Shown: positions 7,339-15,584, numbered from the stretch's first letter. The stretch is 44,731 nt of DNA from Planococcus koreensis (GCF_004761975.1 NZ_RQII01000021.1:1-44731); one strand, 5' to 3'. The notes: generated by a model from the letters alone, not told the origin. Translations and numbers: made by a program.

Positions 7339-7776
7339 ATGAATGCATATGATGAATATATGAAAGGCATCGTAGTTCCGATGCGCCAAGAGTTAGCTAA
7401 AGAAGGGTTCAAAGAATTGCTGACAGCTGAAGAGGTCAATAATTTCATGGCTGAAGCGTCAGGCACCAGCCTGGTTGTCATCAATTCAATTTGCGGCTGT
7501 GCCGCTGGACTTGCACGTCCAGGAGTAATTGAAGCGCTAAAAGGAACTGCTGCAAAGCCAGACCATTTGGTGACGGTTTTTGCCGGGCAAGATAAAGAAG
7601 CGACCGAGCAGATGCGCAGCTTTTTTGATGAAGTTCCGCCTTCATCACCATCTATTGCTGTGATAAAAGATGGCGAGTTGGCATATTTCATTCCGCGTGA
7701 ACAGATTGAGGACCATTCTGTTGAGCATATTTCCAGCCATTTGACGCAGGTGCTGGAGCAGGTAGCTGCTCAGTGA
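7339..7776 (+). CDS. brxA: Bacilliredoxin BrxA/BrxB family (YphP type)
   Basis: A 145-residue thioredoxin-fold protein with the CGC motif (NSICGCAAGLARP, Cys near residue 53), followed by VFAGQDKEAT and PPSSPS, all hallmarks of the YphP/YqiW family. In bacillithiol-using Firmicutes these proteins remove bacillithiol from S-bacillithiolated proteins. The N-terminus (AYDEYM, VVPMRQEL) is closer to YphP (BrxA) than to YqiW. The ATG at 7339 is nine bases after AGGGGG; an in-frame ATG at 7330 is too close to that site. The stop overlaps the start of the methyltransferase gene (GTGA), so the two are coupled. The assignment implies the organism makes bacillithiol. Confidence 0.92.
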   Translation: MNAYDEYMKGIVVPMRQELAKEGFKELLTAEEVNNFMAEASGTSLVVINSICGCAAGLARPGVIEALKGTAAKPDHLVTVFAGQDKEATEQMRSFFDEVPPSSPSIAVIKDGELAYFIPREQIEDHSVEHISSHLTQVLEQVAAQ

Positions 7777-8552
7777 AAATGATTGCCACAACAGCTTACC
7801 GGCCGAACGGGATAACGGATCAGAATGCCGCGCAGGCCGCTCAAGATCTCGGTATTCCGTTTGTTGTCCGCAATAAGCGTTCCATCGAAAAGCTCCATGC
7901 CGAAGAAAAGGCGGATGTGCTTGTGGCTGCAAGGGAACGGCTTGAGTTTTACCCATTGGGCGAAACGGAGCCGTTCTTTTTTCATCCGAGTTCATCCGCC
8001 TTCCGCACAAAACGCCCCATCCATCAGGACCCGCTAATAGAGGTTTCCGGCATCGCGGCAGGAGATTCATTTGTCGATTGCACATTGGGCATGGCATCTG
8101 ATGCAATTGTTGTGTCGCAATTTGTCGGAGCTGGAGGCAGTGTCACAGGATGTGAAAGCAATCCCGCATTCGCCTATATCATCGGCAAAGGGCTGAAGGA
8201 ATACACAGCCATGCCGCATTTAGTTGAGGCAATGAGACGGATTGAAGTGGTGTCCGGAGATTCTGTAGACTATCTCGCCTCTCTGCCTGACAACGCGGTC
8301 GATGTCATATACATGGATCCGATGTTCACCAATGAGATCAGTGAATCTTCCAATTTCCGGCCCGTACGCACTGCGGCTGATACAGGCCAGCTTACAAAGC
8401 GCTGGGTCGACGAAGCTGTGCGTTCGGCAAAGAAAAGCGTCGTCTTAAAAGCGCATTTCCGCTCTGTCGATTTTGAGGCATTCGGTTTCAACAGGCGCGT
8501 TCGCCCGAATACGAAATTCCATTACGGCGTCATCGATTGCCGAAATAAATAA
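7773..8552 (+). CDS. Class I SAM-dependent methyltransferase, YpiP/RsmJ-like
   Basis: A 259-residue protein with a Rossmann methyltransferase core. A SAM-binding strand-loop is seen at DCTLGMASDA (about 100-109), an acidic end of strand 2 at GCESNP, and the catalytic-type motif YMDPMF (about 180-185). The DPMF motif and the order resemble RsmJ, a 16S rRNA guanine N2-methyltransferase, and B. subtilis YpiP. An RNA substrate is therefore likely but unproven. The N-terminal about 90 residues are a separate family-specific domain. The GTG at 7773 overlaps the brxA stop, with AGG ten bases upstream; an ATG six bases further in is the alternative. Confidence 0.85.
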   Translation: MKMIATTAYRPNGITDQNAAQAAQDLGIPFVVRNKRSIEKLHAEEKADVLVAARERLEFYPLGETEPFFFHPSSSAFRTKRPIHQDPLIEVSGIAAGDSFVDCTLGMASDAIVVSQFVGAGGSVTGCESNPAFAYIIGKGLKEYTAMPHLVEAMRRIEVVSGDSVDYLASLPDNAVDVIYMDPMFTNEISESSNFRPVRTAADTGQLTKRWVDEAVRSAKKSVVLKAHFRSVDFEAFGFNRRVRPNTKFHYGVIDCRNK

Positions 8553-8593
8553 AAAGGCCGACGGAAGATAAAAGAATCTTCCGTCGGCCTTTT
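8552..8593. terminator. Bidirectional terminator
   Basis: A perfect 18-bp inverted repeat (AAAAGGCCGACGGAAGAT and its complement) with a six-base loop, A run on one side and T run on the other. It ends brxA-methyltransferase on the plus strand and could also end the minus-strand micro-ORF at 8641. Confidence 0.85.
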
Positions 8594-8640
8594 CAATTCT
8601 TCGCTTGTTTGCACTTCCCGGCAGTGCCGAGGGAGAGAAA

Positions 8641-8718
8641 TTAGTCAGTGAAGCTTAAAGATGTCAAATATCCAAGCATAAATAATAGTCCTAAACCGAT
8701 AAGTAATGATGCATCCAT
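8641..8718 (-). CDS. 25-residue single-span membrane micropeptide
   Basis: A short open frame on the minus strand encoding 25 residues. Almost the whole length is one hydrophobic helix (LLIGLGLLFMLGYL), with Asp at position 2 and a C-terminal TD. The ATG at 8718 is preceded by AAAGGAGG at an ideal distance, a far stronger ribosome-binding site than chance would supply. The bidirectional terminator at 8552-8593 lies about 50 bases beyond its stop. Size and composition recall small membrane regulators such as KdpF-like peptides. No partner is evident: its neighbours are a methyltransferase and, divergently, ypjP. Function is unknown. Confidence 0.6.
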   Translation of the reverse strand: MDASLLIGLGLLFMLGYLTSLSFTD

Positions 8719-8791
8719 GGAATTTTCCTCCTTTATTTCGAAAAAACAGAGCTAAATGATTAACTTTATTGTACAATGATTTTCAAGAAGA

Positions 8792-8819
8792 TGAAACCTT
8801 TACCCATGAAAAACGTATA
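8792..8819 (+). promoter_or_regulatory. ECF (sigma-W-like) promoter for ypjP
   Basis: TGAAAC (8792-8797), exactly 16 bases, then CGTATA (8814-8819). This equals the B. subtilis sigma-W consensus TGAAAC-N16-CGTA. It lies about 60 bases before the ypjP start. A second site of the same form and spacing precedes xpaC. Confidence 0.7.
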
Positions 8820-8877
8820 ATAAAGCATAAGCATTTGTCAAAGTTTTATAAAATGTTCAAAATTGAAGGTGATGCAG

Positions 8878-9471
8878 ATGAATAAATGGTGGCAGAAGTC
8901 ATTGATGATTGCAGTTGCCGTGTTGACATTGGGTGCAATTCCCCCGAGCCATATGCTATGGGAATCACTTTTGGATGACAAAGCACATAATGATTCACAG
9001 CCTGCACAGGAAAAGGATAAACAAGTTCTTTATGACTGGATTGATCCCGGCGAATTTTATTTCGCAGATCCTTCCATTCTTCATACTGTACATAAATCTG
9101 CCGAAGAGCAGGCCTATTTGAAATTCGGCAGCCGCATCGGCCCGATTATCGGCGAAGAATTTCAAAGGGCCATCTTGCCGAATATGCAACAGGCCATCGA
9201 TATGCACTTGGCGAAAATGGGCAGCGCCGAATTGAGAAAACTGGCCATTTCCGAAAAACCTTCCGGCGACCATGCAGAAAAGATTTTTCATATCTACGAT
9301 ATGGAAACAAATAAAGATGCTATCCGCTTTCATGTGAGAACGGAGAAAAAACCGCAGCAAGGATACTTTTTCAACTTCCATTACCATGTGGCAGACGACA
9401 ATTTTCAGCAGCATATCACATTAGGAGACATTTACTGGTCTAAAAATACACCACCTAAATGGCTTTCGTAA
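8878..9471 (+). CDS. ypjP: YpjP-like envelope protein
   Basis: A 197-residue protein with one N-terminal hydrophobic segment (about 8-27), followed by an extracytoplasmic domain rich in aromatic residues (DPGEFYFADPSI, GYFFNFHYHVADD, LGDIYWSKN). It is probably secreted or membrane-anchored outside the cell. YpjP of B. subtilis lies directly upstream of the thymidylate synthase and dihydrofolate reductase genes, exactly as here, which supports the name. Function is unknown. The ATG at 8878 follows AAGGTGA by five bases. An ECF-type promoter upstream suggests a response to envelope stress. It ends at its own terminator, so it is not part of the thyA operon. Confidence 0.8.
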   Translation: MNKWWQKSLMIAVAVLTLGAIPPSHMLWESLLDDKAHNDSQPAQEKDKQVLYDWIDPGEFYFADPSILHTVHKSAEEQAYLKFGSRIGPIIGEEFQRAILPNMQQAIDMHLAKMGSAELRKLAISEKPSGDHAEKIFHIYDMETNKDAIRFHVRTEKKPQQGYFFNFHYHVADDNFQQHITLGDIYWSKNTPPKWLS

Positions 9472-9500
9472 GGCAATTCTAATAATGAATCACTGTTAAG

Positions 9501-9544
9501 AGGCGGCGCTGACCCGATTGTGGGTCCAGCGCCGCCTTTTTCAT
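9501..9544 (+). terminator. Terminator of ypjP
   Basis: AGGCGGCGCTG pairs with CAGCGCCGCCT, with an inner ACCC/GGGT helix, followed by TTTT. Confidence 0.85.
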
Positions 9545-9598
9545 ATTTTTTCAAGAACATTTTTGTTATGATTAATATAATAATGGAGGCGACTTGAA

Positions 9599-10543
9599 AT
9601 GGAACAATATTTGGATTTATGCAAGCATATCTTACATAATGGAGCTTCGAAAGAAGACCGAACGGGCACGGGGACATTAAGTGTCTTCGGCCATCAGATG
9701 CGTTTTGATCTGGCTGAAGGATTTCCATTGATGACAACGAAAAAAACGGCATTCCGGTTGATTGCTTCCGAATTGCTATGGTTCATCAAAGGCGATACGA
9801 ACGTAAAGTCACTGATAAAAGAAAATAATCATATTTGGGACGAATGGGCATTTGCGCAATGGGTGGAAAGTGCGGAATATAGCGGGCCGGATATGGCGGA
9901 CTTCGGGCGAAAGGCGAATACAGACGAGGAATTCGCAGCGCTTTATAAAGAACAGATGCTTATTTTTCAGGATAAGATCTTGAACGAAACCGGTTTTGCG
10001 GAAACCTACGGAGACCTTGGCCCGGTTTATGGCAAGCAATGGCGCTCATGGGCTAAGACAGATGGCGACACGATTGACCAATTAAAAAATGTCATTGACT
10101 CCATTAAAAAAAATCCGGATTCCCGCCGGCACATTGTGACTGCTTGGAACCCGGAGTTTATCGAGGACATGGCGCTGCCGCCATGCCACATCATGTTCCA
10201 ATTTTATGTGGCAGATGGCAAGCTGTCTTGCCAACTATATCAGCGAAGTGCGGATGTGTTTTTAGGTATGCCCTTCAATATCGCTTCGTACGCTTTGCTG
10301 ACGCATCTTATTGCCCGGGAATGCTCGCTTGCTGTAGGAGACTTCGTTTATACAACGGGTGACACACACTTGTACTCCAATCACCTGGAGCAAGTTAACG
10401 AACAATTGACGCGTTCGCCAAAAGCTTTGCCGACGCTGGTAATTACAGAGGATGAAAAATCCATCTTTGAGCTTGAAGTGGAAGACATTGCAATCGAAGG
10501 CTATGATCCGCATCCACGCATTAAAGCGCCGGTAGCGGTTTAA
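9599..10543 (+). CDS. thyA: Thymidylate synthase
   Basis: A 314-residue folate-dependent thymidylate synthase, converting dUMP and methylene-tetrahydrofolate to dTMP and dihydrofolate in the cytoplasm. The catalytic cysteine is Cys196 in [10 protein letters not shown]. The phosphate-binding [12 protein letters not shown] and [13 protein letters not shown] motifs are intact. It is the long form with a roughly 50-residue insertion (about 87-137), like the Lactobacillus casei enzyme, rather than the 264-residue E. coli form. It starts at an ATG after TGGAGG. dfrA follows 35 bases later, so the operon regenerates the tetrahydrofolate that this enzyme oxidises. Confidence 0.97.
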   Translation: MEQYLDLCKHILHNGASKEDRTGTGTLSVFGHQMRFDLAEGFPLMTTKKTAFRLIASELLWFIKGDTNVKSLIKENNHIWDEWAFAQWVESAEYSGPDMADFGRKANTDEEFAALYKEQMLIFQDKILNETGFAETYGDLGPVYGKQWRSWAKTDGDTIDQLKNVIDSIKKNPDSRRHIVTAWNPEFIEDMALPPCHIMFQFYVADGKLSCQLYQRSADVFLGMPFNIASYALLTHLIARECSLAVGDFVYTTGDTHLYSNHLEQVNEQLTRSPKALPTLVITEDEKSIFELEVEDIAIEGYDPHPRIKAPVAV

Positions 10544-10578
10544 GACTAAGCAATTTACGAGAACAAGGGGGAGCCAAA

Positions 10579-11076
10579 ATGATTTCATTGATGGTGGCAC
10601 ACGATCCGAATTATGTGATTGGCAAAGACAATAAATTGCCCTGGCACATACCGGAAGATCTCGCCTATTTCAAAAAACATACAGTCGGCAAAGGCATGGT
10701 CATGGGGCGCAATACGTTCGAATCAATCGGGCGTCCGCTGCCAAAACGACGTAATATCATCGTCACCCGCAATGAAGAGTATCAAGCAGAAGGCGCGGAT
10801 GTTGTGCATACGATTGAAGACGCGATCCGCTTGGCAGAAAATGTACATGAAGAAGTGATGGTGATCGGCGGAGAGCAAATATTCCGGTCGGTGCTGCCAA
10901 TTGCGGACCGTCTGTACATCACGCTGATTCATAAAGATTTTGAAGGAGATACGTATTTCCCGGAATATGGTGATGACTGGCAGATAGTGTCGGAATCGGC
11001 ACAGCACTTATCGGGAGATATCCCTTTTTCCTATCTGGTTTTTGAACGAAAGGAACGGTCATTGCCCGATGTATAA
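10579..11076 (+). CDS. dfrA: Dihydrofolate reductase
   Basis: A 165-residue DHFR that reduces dihydrofolate to tetrahydrofolate with NADPH. Family landmarks are IGKDNKLPWHIPEDL with catalytic Asp27, the cofactor segments GRNTFESIGRPLP and VIGGEQIF, and a C-terminal YLVFERK strand. The length is normal. The start follows AAGGGGGAG. It sits between thyA and an acyltransferase, whose ATG overlaps the last bases of dfrA. The residues facing trimethoprim look ordinary, and nothing suggests an acquired resistance allele. Confidence 0.97.
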   Translation: MISLMVAHDPNYVIGKDNKLPWHIPEDLAYFKKHTVGKGMVMGRNTFESIGRPLPKRRNIIVTRNEEYQAEGADVVHTIEDAIRLAENVHEEVMVIGGEQIFRSVLPIADRLYITLIHKDFEGDTYFPEYGDDWQIVSESAQHLSGDIPFSYLVFERKERSLPDV

Positions 11077-11794
11077 CTCGTTAAGGACCTTTTCGTATTT
11101 ATTCGGCTATTTGCCGCTTGCGGCGGCCAACTTAAAAAAATTCAAAGCTAAGAAAAAAGAGATGGCTCTTTCCGAATACGATGCGCTGATTCATTCCGAA
11201 CCTCAAAAATGGGCAACGGGCATCATGAAAAGGACCAAAAGCAAAATTACGGTAACTGGATTGGAACACTTGCCGCAAGGAGCAGTGCTATTTGTGAGCA
11301 ATCATGAAGGCAATTTTGACATTCCTGTGCTGTTGTCTTCCATACCGAAGCCTTTTGGGTTTATTTCGAAAAAAGAAGTCAAGAAATTTCCGGTTATTCC
11401 GGTTTATATGGAAGAAATGAATTGTGTGTTTCTGGACCGCAGCGACCGAAGAAGTGCGCTGAAGTCGATTGGGGATACAGTCGAGAAGCTTCAGCAAGGC
11501 CATTCAATCCTGATTTTTCCTGAAGGTACCCGCAGCAAAGGCGGCGGGCTCGGAGAATTCAAAGCAGGATTTATGCGCATCGCAAAGGATTCAGTCGTTC
11601 CCATCGTGCCGATTGCCATCAGCGGAACCTCAGAAATTATGGAGAAAAATAATAATAAGGTGAAGGCCGGGAACGTGGCTGTACAAGTTTTGGAGCCGAT
11701 TTCAGCCGCAGCCATTTCGCAGGAAACGGCGAAAGAACTGGTGGCAGATGTCCGCTCCCGCATTGAAAAGGCGTTAGCGGCAAGTTCTCGCTGA
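11069..11794 (+). CDS. 1-acyl-glycerol-3-phosphate acyltransferase family (PlsC-like)
   Basis: A 241-residue acyltransferase of the PlsC family. It carries the catalytic NHxxxxD motif (NHEGNFD, His79 and Asp84) and the acceptor-binding FPEGTRS motif (about 150-156). A hydrophobic N-terminal segment (about 5-20) could anchor it to the membrane. Its expected reaction is acylation of lysophosphatidate to phosphatidate. The ATG at 11069 lies within the end of dfrA and is the only reasonable start, though its AAAGGA is rather far upstream (14 bases). The position after dfrA matches B. subtilis ypkP as I recall it. Whether it is the main PlsC or an accessory enzyme cannot be told. Confidence 0.85.
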   Translation: MYNSLRTFSYLFGYLPLAAANLKKFKAKKKEMALSEYDALIHSEPQKWATGIMKRTKSKITVTGLEHLPQGAVLFVSNHEGNFDIPVLLSSIPKPFGFISKKEVKKFPVIPVYMEEMNCVFLDRSDRRSALKSIGDTVEKLQQGHSILIFPEGTRSKGGGLGEFKAGFMRIAKDSVVPIVPIAISGTSEIMEKNNNKVKAGNVAVQVLEPISAAAISQETAKELVADVRSRIEKALAASSR

Positions 11795-11893
11795 TGCCAG
11801 AAGCCTCAATGGATGTTGCCTGGAAAAGAAATTGTTTCGGGCAAGCCCATATAAGGAATTGTCTATATATCTTTGTTCAAGAGGAGTGATTTC

Positions 11894-12733
11894 ATGTCGA
11901 AAATTCATATTGTTACGGATTCAACTTCAGATTTAAGGCCCGATGTAATTGAAAAATACAATTTGCATGTCGTGCCGTTGAATATTCTCATTGATGGAAA
12001 AACCTATTTGGACCGGGTGGATCTGCAGCCGAAAGAATTCCTTGAACTGATGGGGAAATCAGCTCAGCTGCCAAAAAGTTCACAGCCTGCTCCTGGCGTG
12101 TTTAAAGAATTATATGACCGCTTAGGAAAAGACGGCGACCAAGTTTTGTCGATTCATATGACAGGGGGCATGAGCGGCACGGTTGAATCAGCACGCACTG
12201 CTGCGGAATTGTCGGATGCTGACGTAACGGTCATCGATTCAAGATACATTTCTTATGCACTAGCTTTTCAAGTGATTGAAGCTGCTGAAATGGCGGCACA
12301 AGGCAAGACGATGCAAGAAATTATTGCACGATTGGATCATGTCCGCGAAAACACGAAACTTTTTGTGGTCGTCGATACGCTGGATAATCTCGTCAAAGGC
12401 GGCAGAATCGGCAAAGGCCGTGCCATGATCGGCTCTTTTTTGAAGATCAAGCCGATCGCTTCATTGGACGGCGGAGAATACACGCCAGTTGCAAAAGCAC
12501 GGAGCTATAAACAAGTCGTCCAGTATTTGATGAACGATTTTAAAGAGCGGACGGCGGAGAAAATCATCAAAGGGGTCGGCCTCGTTCATGCGGAAGGTTT
12601 GGCGATGGCGGAACCGCTTCGCGAAAGAATTATTGAAAGCGGTTTTGCGGACATCAAGTTTGATTACACCACACCGGTCATTTCAACTCATACCGGCATT
12701 GGCGCAATCGGCTTTATGTTTTACACAGAATAA
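11894..12733 (+). CDS. DegV-family fatty-acid-binding protein (FakB-like)
   Basis: A 279-residue DegV-domain protein. It has the N-terminal TDSTSDL motif, the MTGGMSGT segment, DTLDNLVKGGRIGK and the C-terminal STHTGIGAIGFMF. The family binds a fatty acid in a deep pocket and, as FakB, presents it to the FakA kinase for incorporation into phospholipid. The ATG at 11894 follows AAGAGGAG; the frame upstream to 11873 has no ribosome-binding site. The gene after plsC-like and before an SGNH lipoprotein is consistent with lipid handling, but each has its own spacing and the grouping may be accidental. Bacteria often carry several DegV paralogues, so the ligand is not predictable. Confidence 0.9.
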   Translation: MSKIHIVTDSTSDLRPDVIEKYNLHVVPLNILIDGKTYLDRVDLQPKEFLELMGKSAQLPKSSQPAPGVFKELYDRLGKDGDQVLSIHMTGGMSGTVESARTAAELSDADVTVIDSRYISYALAFQVIEAAEMAAQGKTMQEIIARLDHVRENTKLFVVVDTLDNLVKGGRIGKGRAMIGSFLKIKPIASLDGGEYTPVAKARSYKQVVQYLMNDFKERTAEKIIKGVGLVHAEGLAMAEPLRERIIESGFADIKFDYTTPVISTHTGIGAIGFMFYTE

Positions 12734-12766
12734 AAGAAAGACATTCCAGAAAAGGGGAGAAAGCAT

Positions 12767-13564
12767 TTGAAACGCATCCTGTTTATTGTCCTTTTGACTG
12801 CGGTAATGTTAACCGGATGCAGCTCATCTTTCATTTTTGGAAAAGAAGAAGCGACACCCCGTGAACCTGCCGCATTCACAAATTATTATGTGCCGCCCAA
12901 TTTCGTGCCGGATGCACTGGTTATTACGGCTGTCGGCGATTCTCTGTCACAGGGTGTTGGAGATGTAGAAAACCGCGGTGGCTATGTCGGCCGGGTTGCA
13001 ACTGAAATAAGCAGCTGGCCGGGTGTGCGAAATGCAATAGTCGACAATACTGCGAAGCGTGGGCGGCGGAGTGACCAGCTGCTGGCGATGTTCCAGAAAG
13101 AGACGTTGACCGGGCCGTTGACTGAAGCGGATTACGTATTGATGACAATTGGCGGCAATGATGTCATGAAAATCGTCAAACGTGATCTTTTCTCTTTGAA
13201 CCTCGAAGCTTTCATGGATGAGTTGGTGTTATACGAAAATCGCTACCGCACGATATTTGCTTCCATACGCTCAATCAACCCGACTGTGCCTATAATAGCG
13301 GTTGGAATTTATAATCCGTTTTCGCTGGTCACAGACGAGGTCGAGGAGTTTGAAGAGATTATTCAGGCATATAACGATACAATGGAAGAAATAGTGGAAG
13401 AAGACCCGCTGGCCTGTTTTGTGCCTGTCAGTGATTTGTTCGAAGGAAATGATAACCTGGTGTACCATTCGGATTTTTTTCATCCGAACAGCAAAGGCTA
13501 TGATTTGATGAGCGAACGGGTACTGGAGCGGATGGCCGAATGTGGGTTCAGTTCCCAAGATTAA
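12767..13564 (+). CDS. ypmR: SGNH-hydrolase lipoprotein, YpmR type
   Basis: A 265-residue lipoprotein. The signal peptide ends in the lipobox LTGC, with Cys18 as the lipidation site, so the protein should be anchored on the outer face of the membrane. The hydrolase domain has all SGNH blocks: GDSLS (about 57-61, nucleophile Ser), a Gly in block II, GGND (about 128-131) and the terminal D..H pair in SDFFHPN. It is an esterase or lipase of unknown substrate. It starts at TTG 12767, with AAGGGGAG upstream. It is followed closely by ypmS and the msr genes in an apparent operon. Confidence 0.88.
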   Translation: MKRILFIVLLTAVMLTGCSSSFIFGKEEATPREPAAFTNYYVPPNFVPDALVITAVGDSLSQGVGDVENRGGYVGRVATEISSWPGVRNAIVDNTAKRGRRSDQLLAMFQKETLTGPLTEADYVLMTIGGNDVMKIVKRDLFSLNLEAFMDELVLYENRYRTIFASIRSINPTVPIIAVGIYNPFSLVTDEVEEFEEIIQAYNDTMEEIVEEDPLACFVPVSDLFEGNDNLVYHSDFFHPNSKGYDLMSERVLERMAECGFSSQD

Positions 13565-13578
13565 GGAAGTGACGATAG

Positions 13579-14160
13579 ATGAAATTATGGCGCCTCGCGT
13601 TTTTTATATCCCTTAGCTTAAATCTTTTGGCGATTATCGCGTTCTTCATGATTATCACCATCCCTGCTAAAGGCCATAACCTGGCTGTTTCTGAAACGGC
13701 GCCAATTACCGCCAGCAGCGGCAATTCACTGATCATCAATGTCACCAAAGCGGATTTCGAAGGGCTTGCCAATACCTACATCCAGCGGGAAATGGATAAT
13801 TCTCCGGTTCCTTTGGCTTTGGCAGTGAATGGAGACGTCAGTTTATCGTCGGAATTGGAGATTTTTTCAGTGCCTTTGCCGATTTTGCTGAGGTTTGATC
13901 CTGTTGTCCAGCCTGATGGCAATTTGCTGCTGGTCCAAAAATCCGTGGAGGTCGGGTTATTGGATATTCCACCCGAATCAGCGCTTAAACTTCTGCGGGA
14001 TTCAGTGGAATTGCCGGATTTCATGTCCGTTTCACCGGGCGACGAAACAGTTTTACTGAAACTTTCAGAGATTCCGATAGACAATGGTGTATCAATCCGC
14101 GCAACGTCCTTTAATTTGGAAGAAGATGATATTCGGCTTAAAGTGACGATCAATCAATAA
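13579..14160 (+). CDS. ypmS: YpmS-like membrane-anchored protein (DUF2140)
   Basis: A 193-residue protein with one N-terminal membrane helix (about 7-27) and an extracytoplasmic beta-rich domain. The domain includes a segment like that of lipid-binding folds (VNGDVSLSSELEIFSVPLPI). It matches the DUF2140/YpmS family, which sits beside ypmR in Bacillus. No catalytic residues are evident. It lies 14 bases after ypmR and 15 before msrA, so all are likely cotranscribed. A role with the YpmR lipoprotein at the outer face of the membrane is a reasonable inference. Confidence 0.82.
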   Translation: MKLWRLAFFISLSLNLLAIIAFFMIITIPAKGHNLAVSETAPITASSGNSLIINVTKADFEGLANTYIQREMDNSPVPLALAVNGDVSLSSELEIFSVPLPILLRFDPVVQPDGNLLLVQKSVEVGLLDIPPESALKLLRDSVELPDFMSVSPGDETVLLKLSEIPIDNGVSIRATSFNLEEDDIRLKVTINQ

Positions 14161-14175
14161 GAATGGAGTGATAGG

Positions 14176-14706
14176 ATGAAAACTGAAAAAGCGACATTCG
14201 CAGGCGGCTGTTTTTGGTGCATGGTCAAGCCGTTCGATTCATATGATGGCATCGAGTCGGTGGTGAGCGGCTATACAGGCGGCGATCTGCCAAATCCGAC
14301 CTACGAGCAAGTGTGTTCAGAGACGACAGGCCATTACGAAGCCGTGCAAATCACTTTCCAGCCAGATGTGTTTCCTTACGAAAAATTACTCGACATTTTT
14401 TGGACTCAAATTGATCCGACTGATGCAGGCGGCCAATTTTTTGACCGGGGGCAATCCTATCAGACGGCAATTTTTTATCACTCTGAAGAACAAAAGCTGG
14501 CAGCTGAAAAATCCAAACAGGAATTAGATAACTCAGGGAAATATGCAAAGCCGGTTGCTACCAAAATTCTGCCGGCCAAACCGTTTTACTTGGCTGAAGA
14601 ATACCATCAGGATTATTATAAGAAAAACCCTGCACATTATAACCGCTATTCTGTCGGTTCAGGACGTGCAGGATTTATTGAAAAAAATTGGGGTGGACAT
14701 TCATGA
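14176..14706 (+). CDS. msrA: Peptide methionine-S-sulfoxide reductase MsrA
   Basis: A 176-residue MsrA that reduces the S epimer of methionine sulfoxide in proteins. The catalytic Cys12 is in GGCFWC. The substrate-binding residues are in SGYTGG and GHYEAVQI, and the family landmark [13 protein letters not shown] is present. A second cysteine at 15 lies in the active-site motif, but there is no typical C-terminal resolving cysteine, so recycling may use Cys15 or an external thiol. msrB overlaps its stop by four bases, making a coupled pair that handles both epimers. Confidence 0.96.
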   Translation: MKTEKATFAGGCFWCMVKPFDSYDGIESVVSGYTGGDLPNPTYEQVCSETTGHYEAVQITFQPDVFPYEKLLDIFWTQIDPTDAGGQFFDRGQSYQTAIFYHSEEQKLAAEKSKQELDNSGKYAKPVATKILPAKPFYLAEEYHQDYYKKNPAHYNRYSVGSGRAGFIEKNWGGHS

Positions 14707-15128
14707 AAGAAGATTTGAAAGCGAAATTGACGCCGATGCAATACCACGTGACACAGGAAAACGGCACGGAGCCGCCTTTCCAAGGCGAATACGACCAGTT
14801 CTTTGAAGATGGCATTTATGTGGATATCGTTTCCGGTAAACCATTGTTCAGCTCGAAAGACAAATTCGATTCACATTGCGGCTGGCCGAGCTTTGCGAAG
14901 CCGCTGGAAAGTGCCGAAGTCAAGGAAAGCTTCGACACCAGCCATGGCATGCGCCGGACGGAAGTGCGCAGCGCTACAGCCGATTCGCATCTCGGGCATT
15001 TGTTCCCGGATGGCCCGTCGTCTTTAGGCGGCTTGCGCTATTGCATCAATTCGGCATCTTTGCGGTTCATACCGAAAGACCAGCTGGACGCAGAAGGCTT
15101 ATCCGAATACAAGCAATTGTTCGAATGA
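14703..15128 (+). CDS. msrB: Peptide methionine-R-sulfoxide reductase MsrB
   Basis: A 141-residue MsrB that reduces the R epimer of methionine sulfoxide. The catalytic cysteine is in [11 protein letters not shown] (about residue 115); a candidate resolving cysteine is in HCGWPSF. The two CxxC zinc-binding pairs found in many MsrBs are absent, as in other zinc-free Firmicute forms. The ATG at 14703 overlaps the msrA stop (ATGA), with GGGGTGG upstream. An apparent longer start inside msrA lacks a site. A terminator follows directly. Confidence 0.96.
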   Translation: MKEDLKAKLTPMQYHVTQENGTEPPFQGEYDQFFEDGIYVDIVSGKPLFSSKDKFDSHCGWPSFAKPLESAEVKESFDTSHGMRRTEVRSATADSHLGHLFPDGPSSLGGLRYCINSASLRFIPKDQLDAEGLSEYKQLFE

Positions 15129-15134
15129 CGAGAT

Positions 15135-15159
15135 GCCCGGGCAACTGTCCGGGCTTTTT
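15135..15159 (+). terminator. Terminator of ypmR-ypmS-msrA-msrB
   Basis: GCCCGG and CCGGGC pair around GCAACTGT, followed by five T. Confidence 0.8.
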
Positions 15160-15178
15160 ATATGCTCAAACATTAAGC

Positions 15179-15552
15179 TATATAAGTTGAACTAATGATT
15201 TTTTAGTTGTCGATATTCCGCAAAACAGCTGCAAAGGTATCGATCCAAGAATTTGGGAGATACCTTTGCGACGATGTGCACAGCACTGCAACGTACTTTT
15301 TGTCCCGAAGCTAGCGTAGCGATGCAACGCATTTTCATGTCCCGAAGCTAGCGCAGCGTTGCAGGGACAGGGAAAGGAGCAGTATGGTTTTCTCCGCTGT
15401 TTTGTTCCATATCGAGATATCTTTTAGCGGAGGCGCGTCAAGGGGCTAGGCGAAGCTATGAGACGAGTGTTCTTCTCGGTTCATAGCGGGAGCCATGCCC
15501 AAAGCGACCGAAGCGGTGTATGAACATTAACTTCTTCAGGTCAACTTATATA
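15179..15552. repeat. 374-bp structured intergenic element with inverted ends (MITE-like)
   Basis: The stretch from msrB to yozE has no gene but is bounded by 15-base inverted ends (15179-15193 and 15538-15552, reading TATATAAGTTGAACT with one mismatch). Inside are an 11-bp perfect inverted repeat GCAAAGGTATC (15231-15241 with 15259-15269) and two tandem copies of a 36-37-base unit (15287-15322, 15323-15359). A hairpin TGTCCC...GGGACA (15338-15369) and a GCTATGA/TCATAGC hairpin (about 15452-15487) follow. No transposase is encoded. Modules recur at 38.86 kb and 44.6 kb. A non-autonomous mobile element or structured RNA are both possible. Confidence 0.65.
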
Positions 15553-15584
15553 ATTGTTAATTTTTCTCAAAAGGAGGCTGTTTG

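Noticed and set aside
15287-15359. Possible CRISPR array from the tandem 36-37-base units
   Set aside because: The units are directly adjacent with no spacers, there are only two copies, and no cas gene is nearby.
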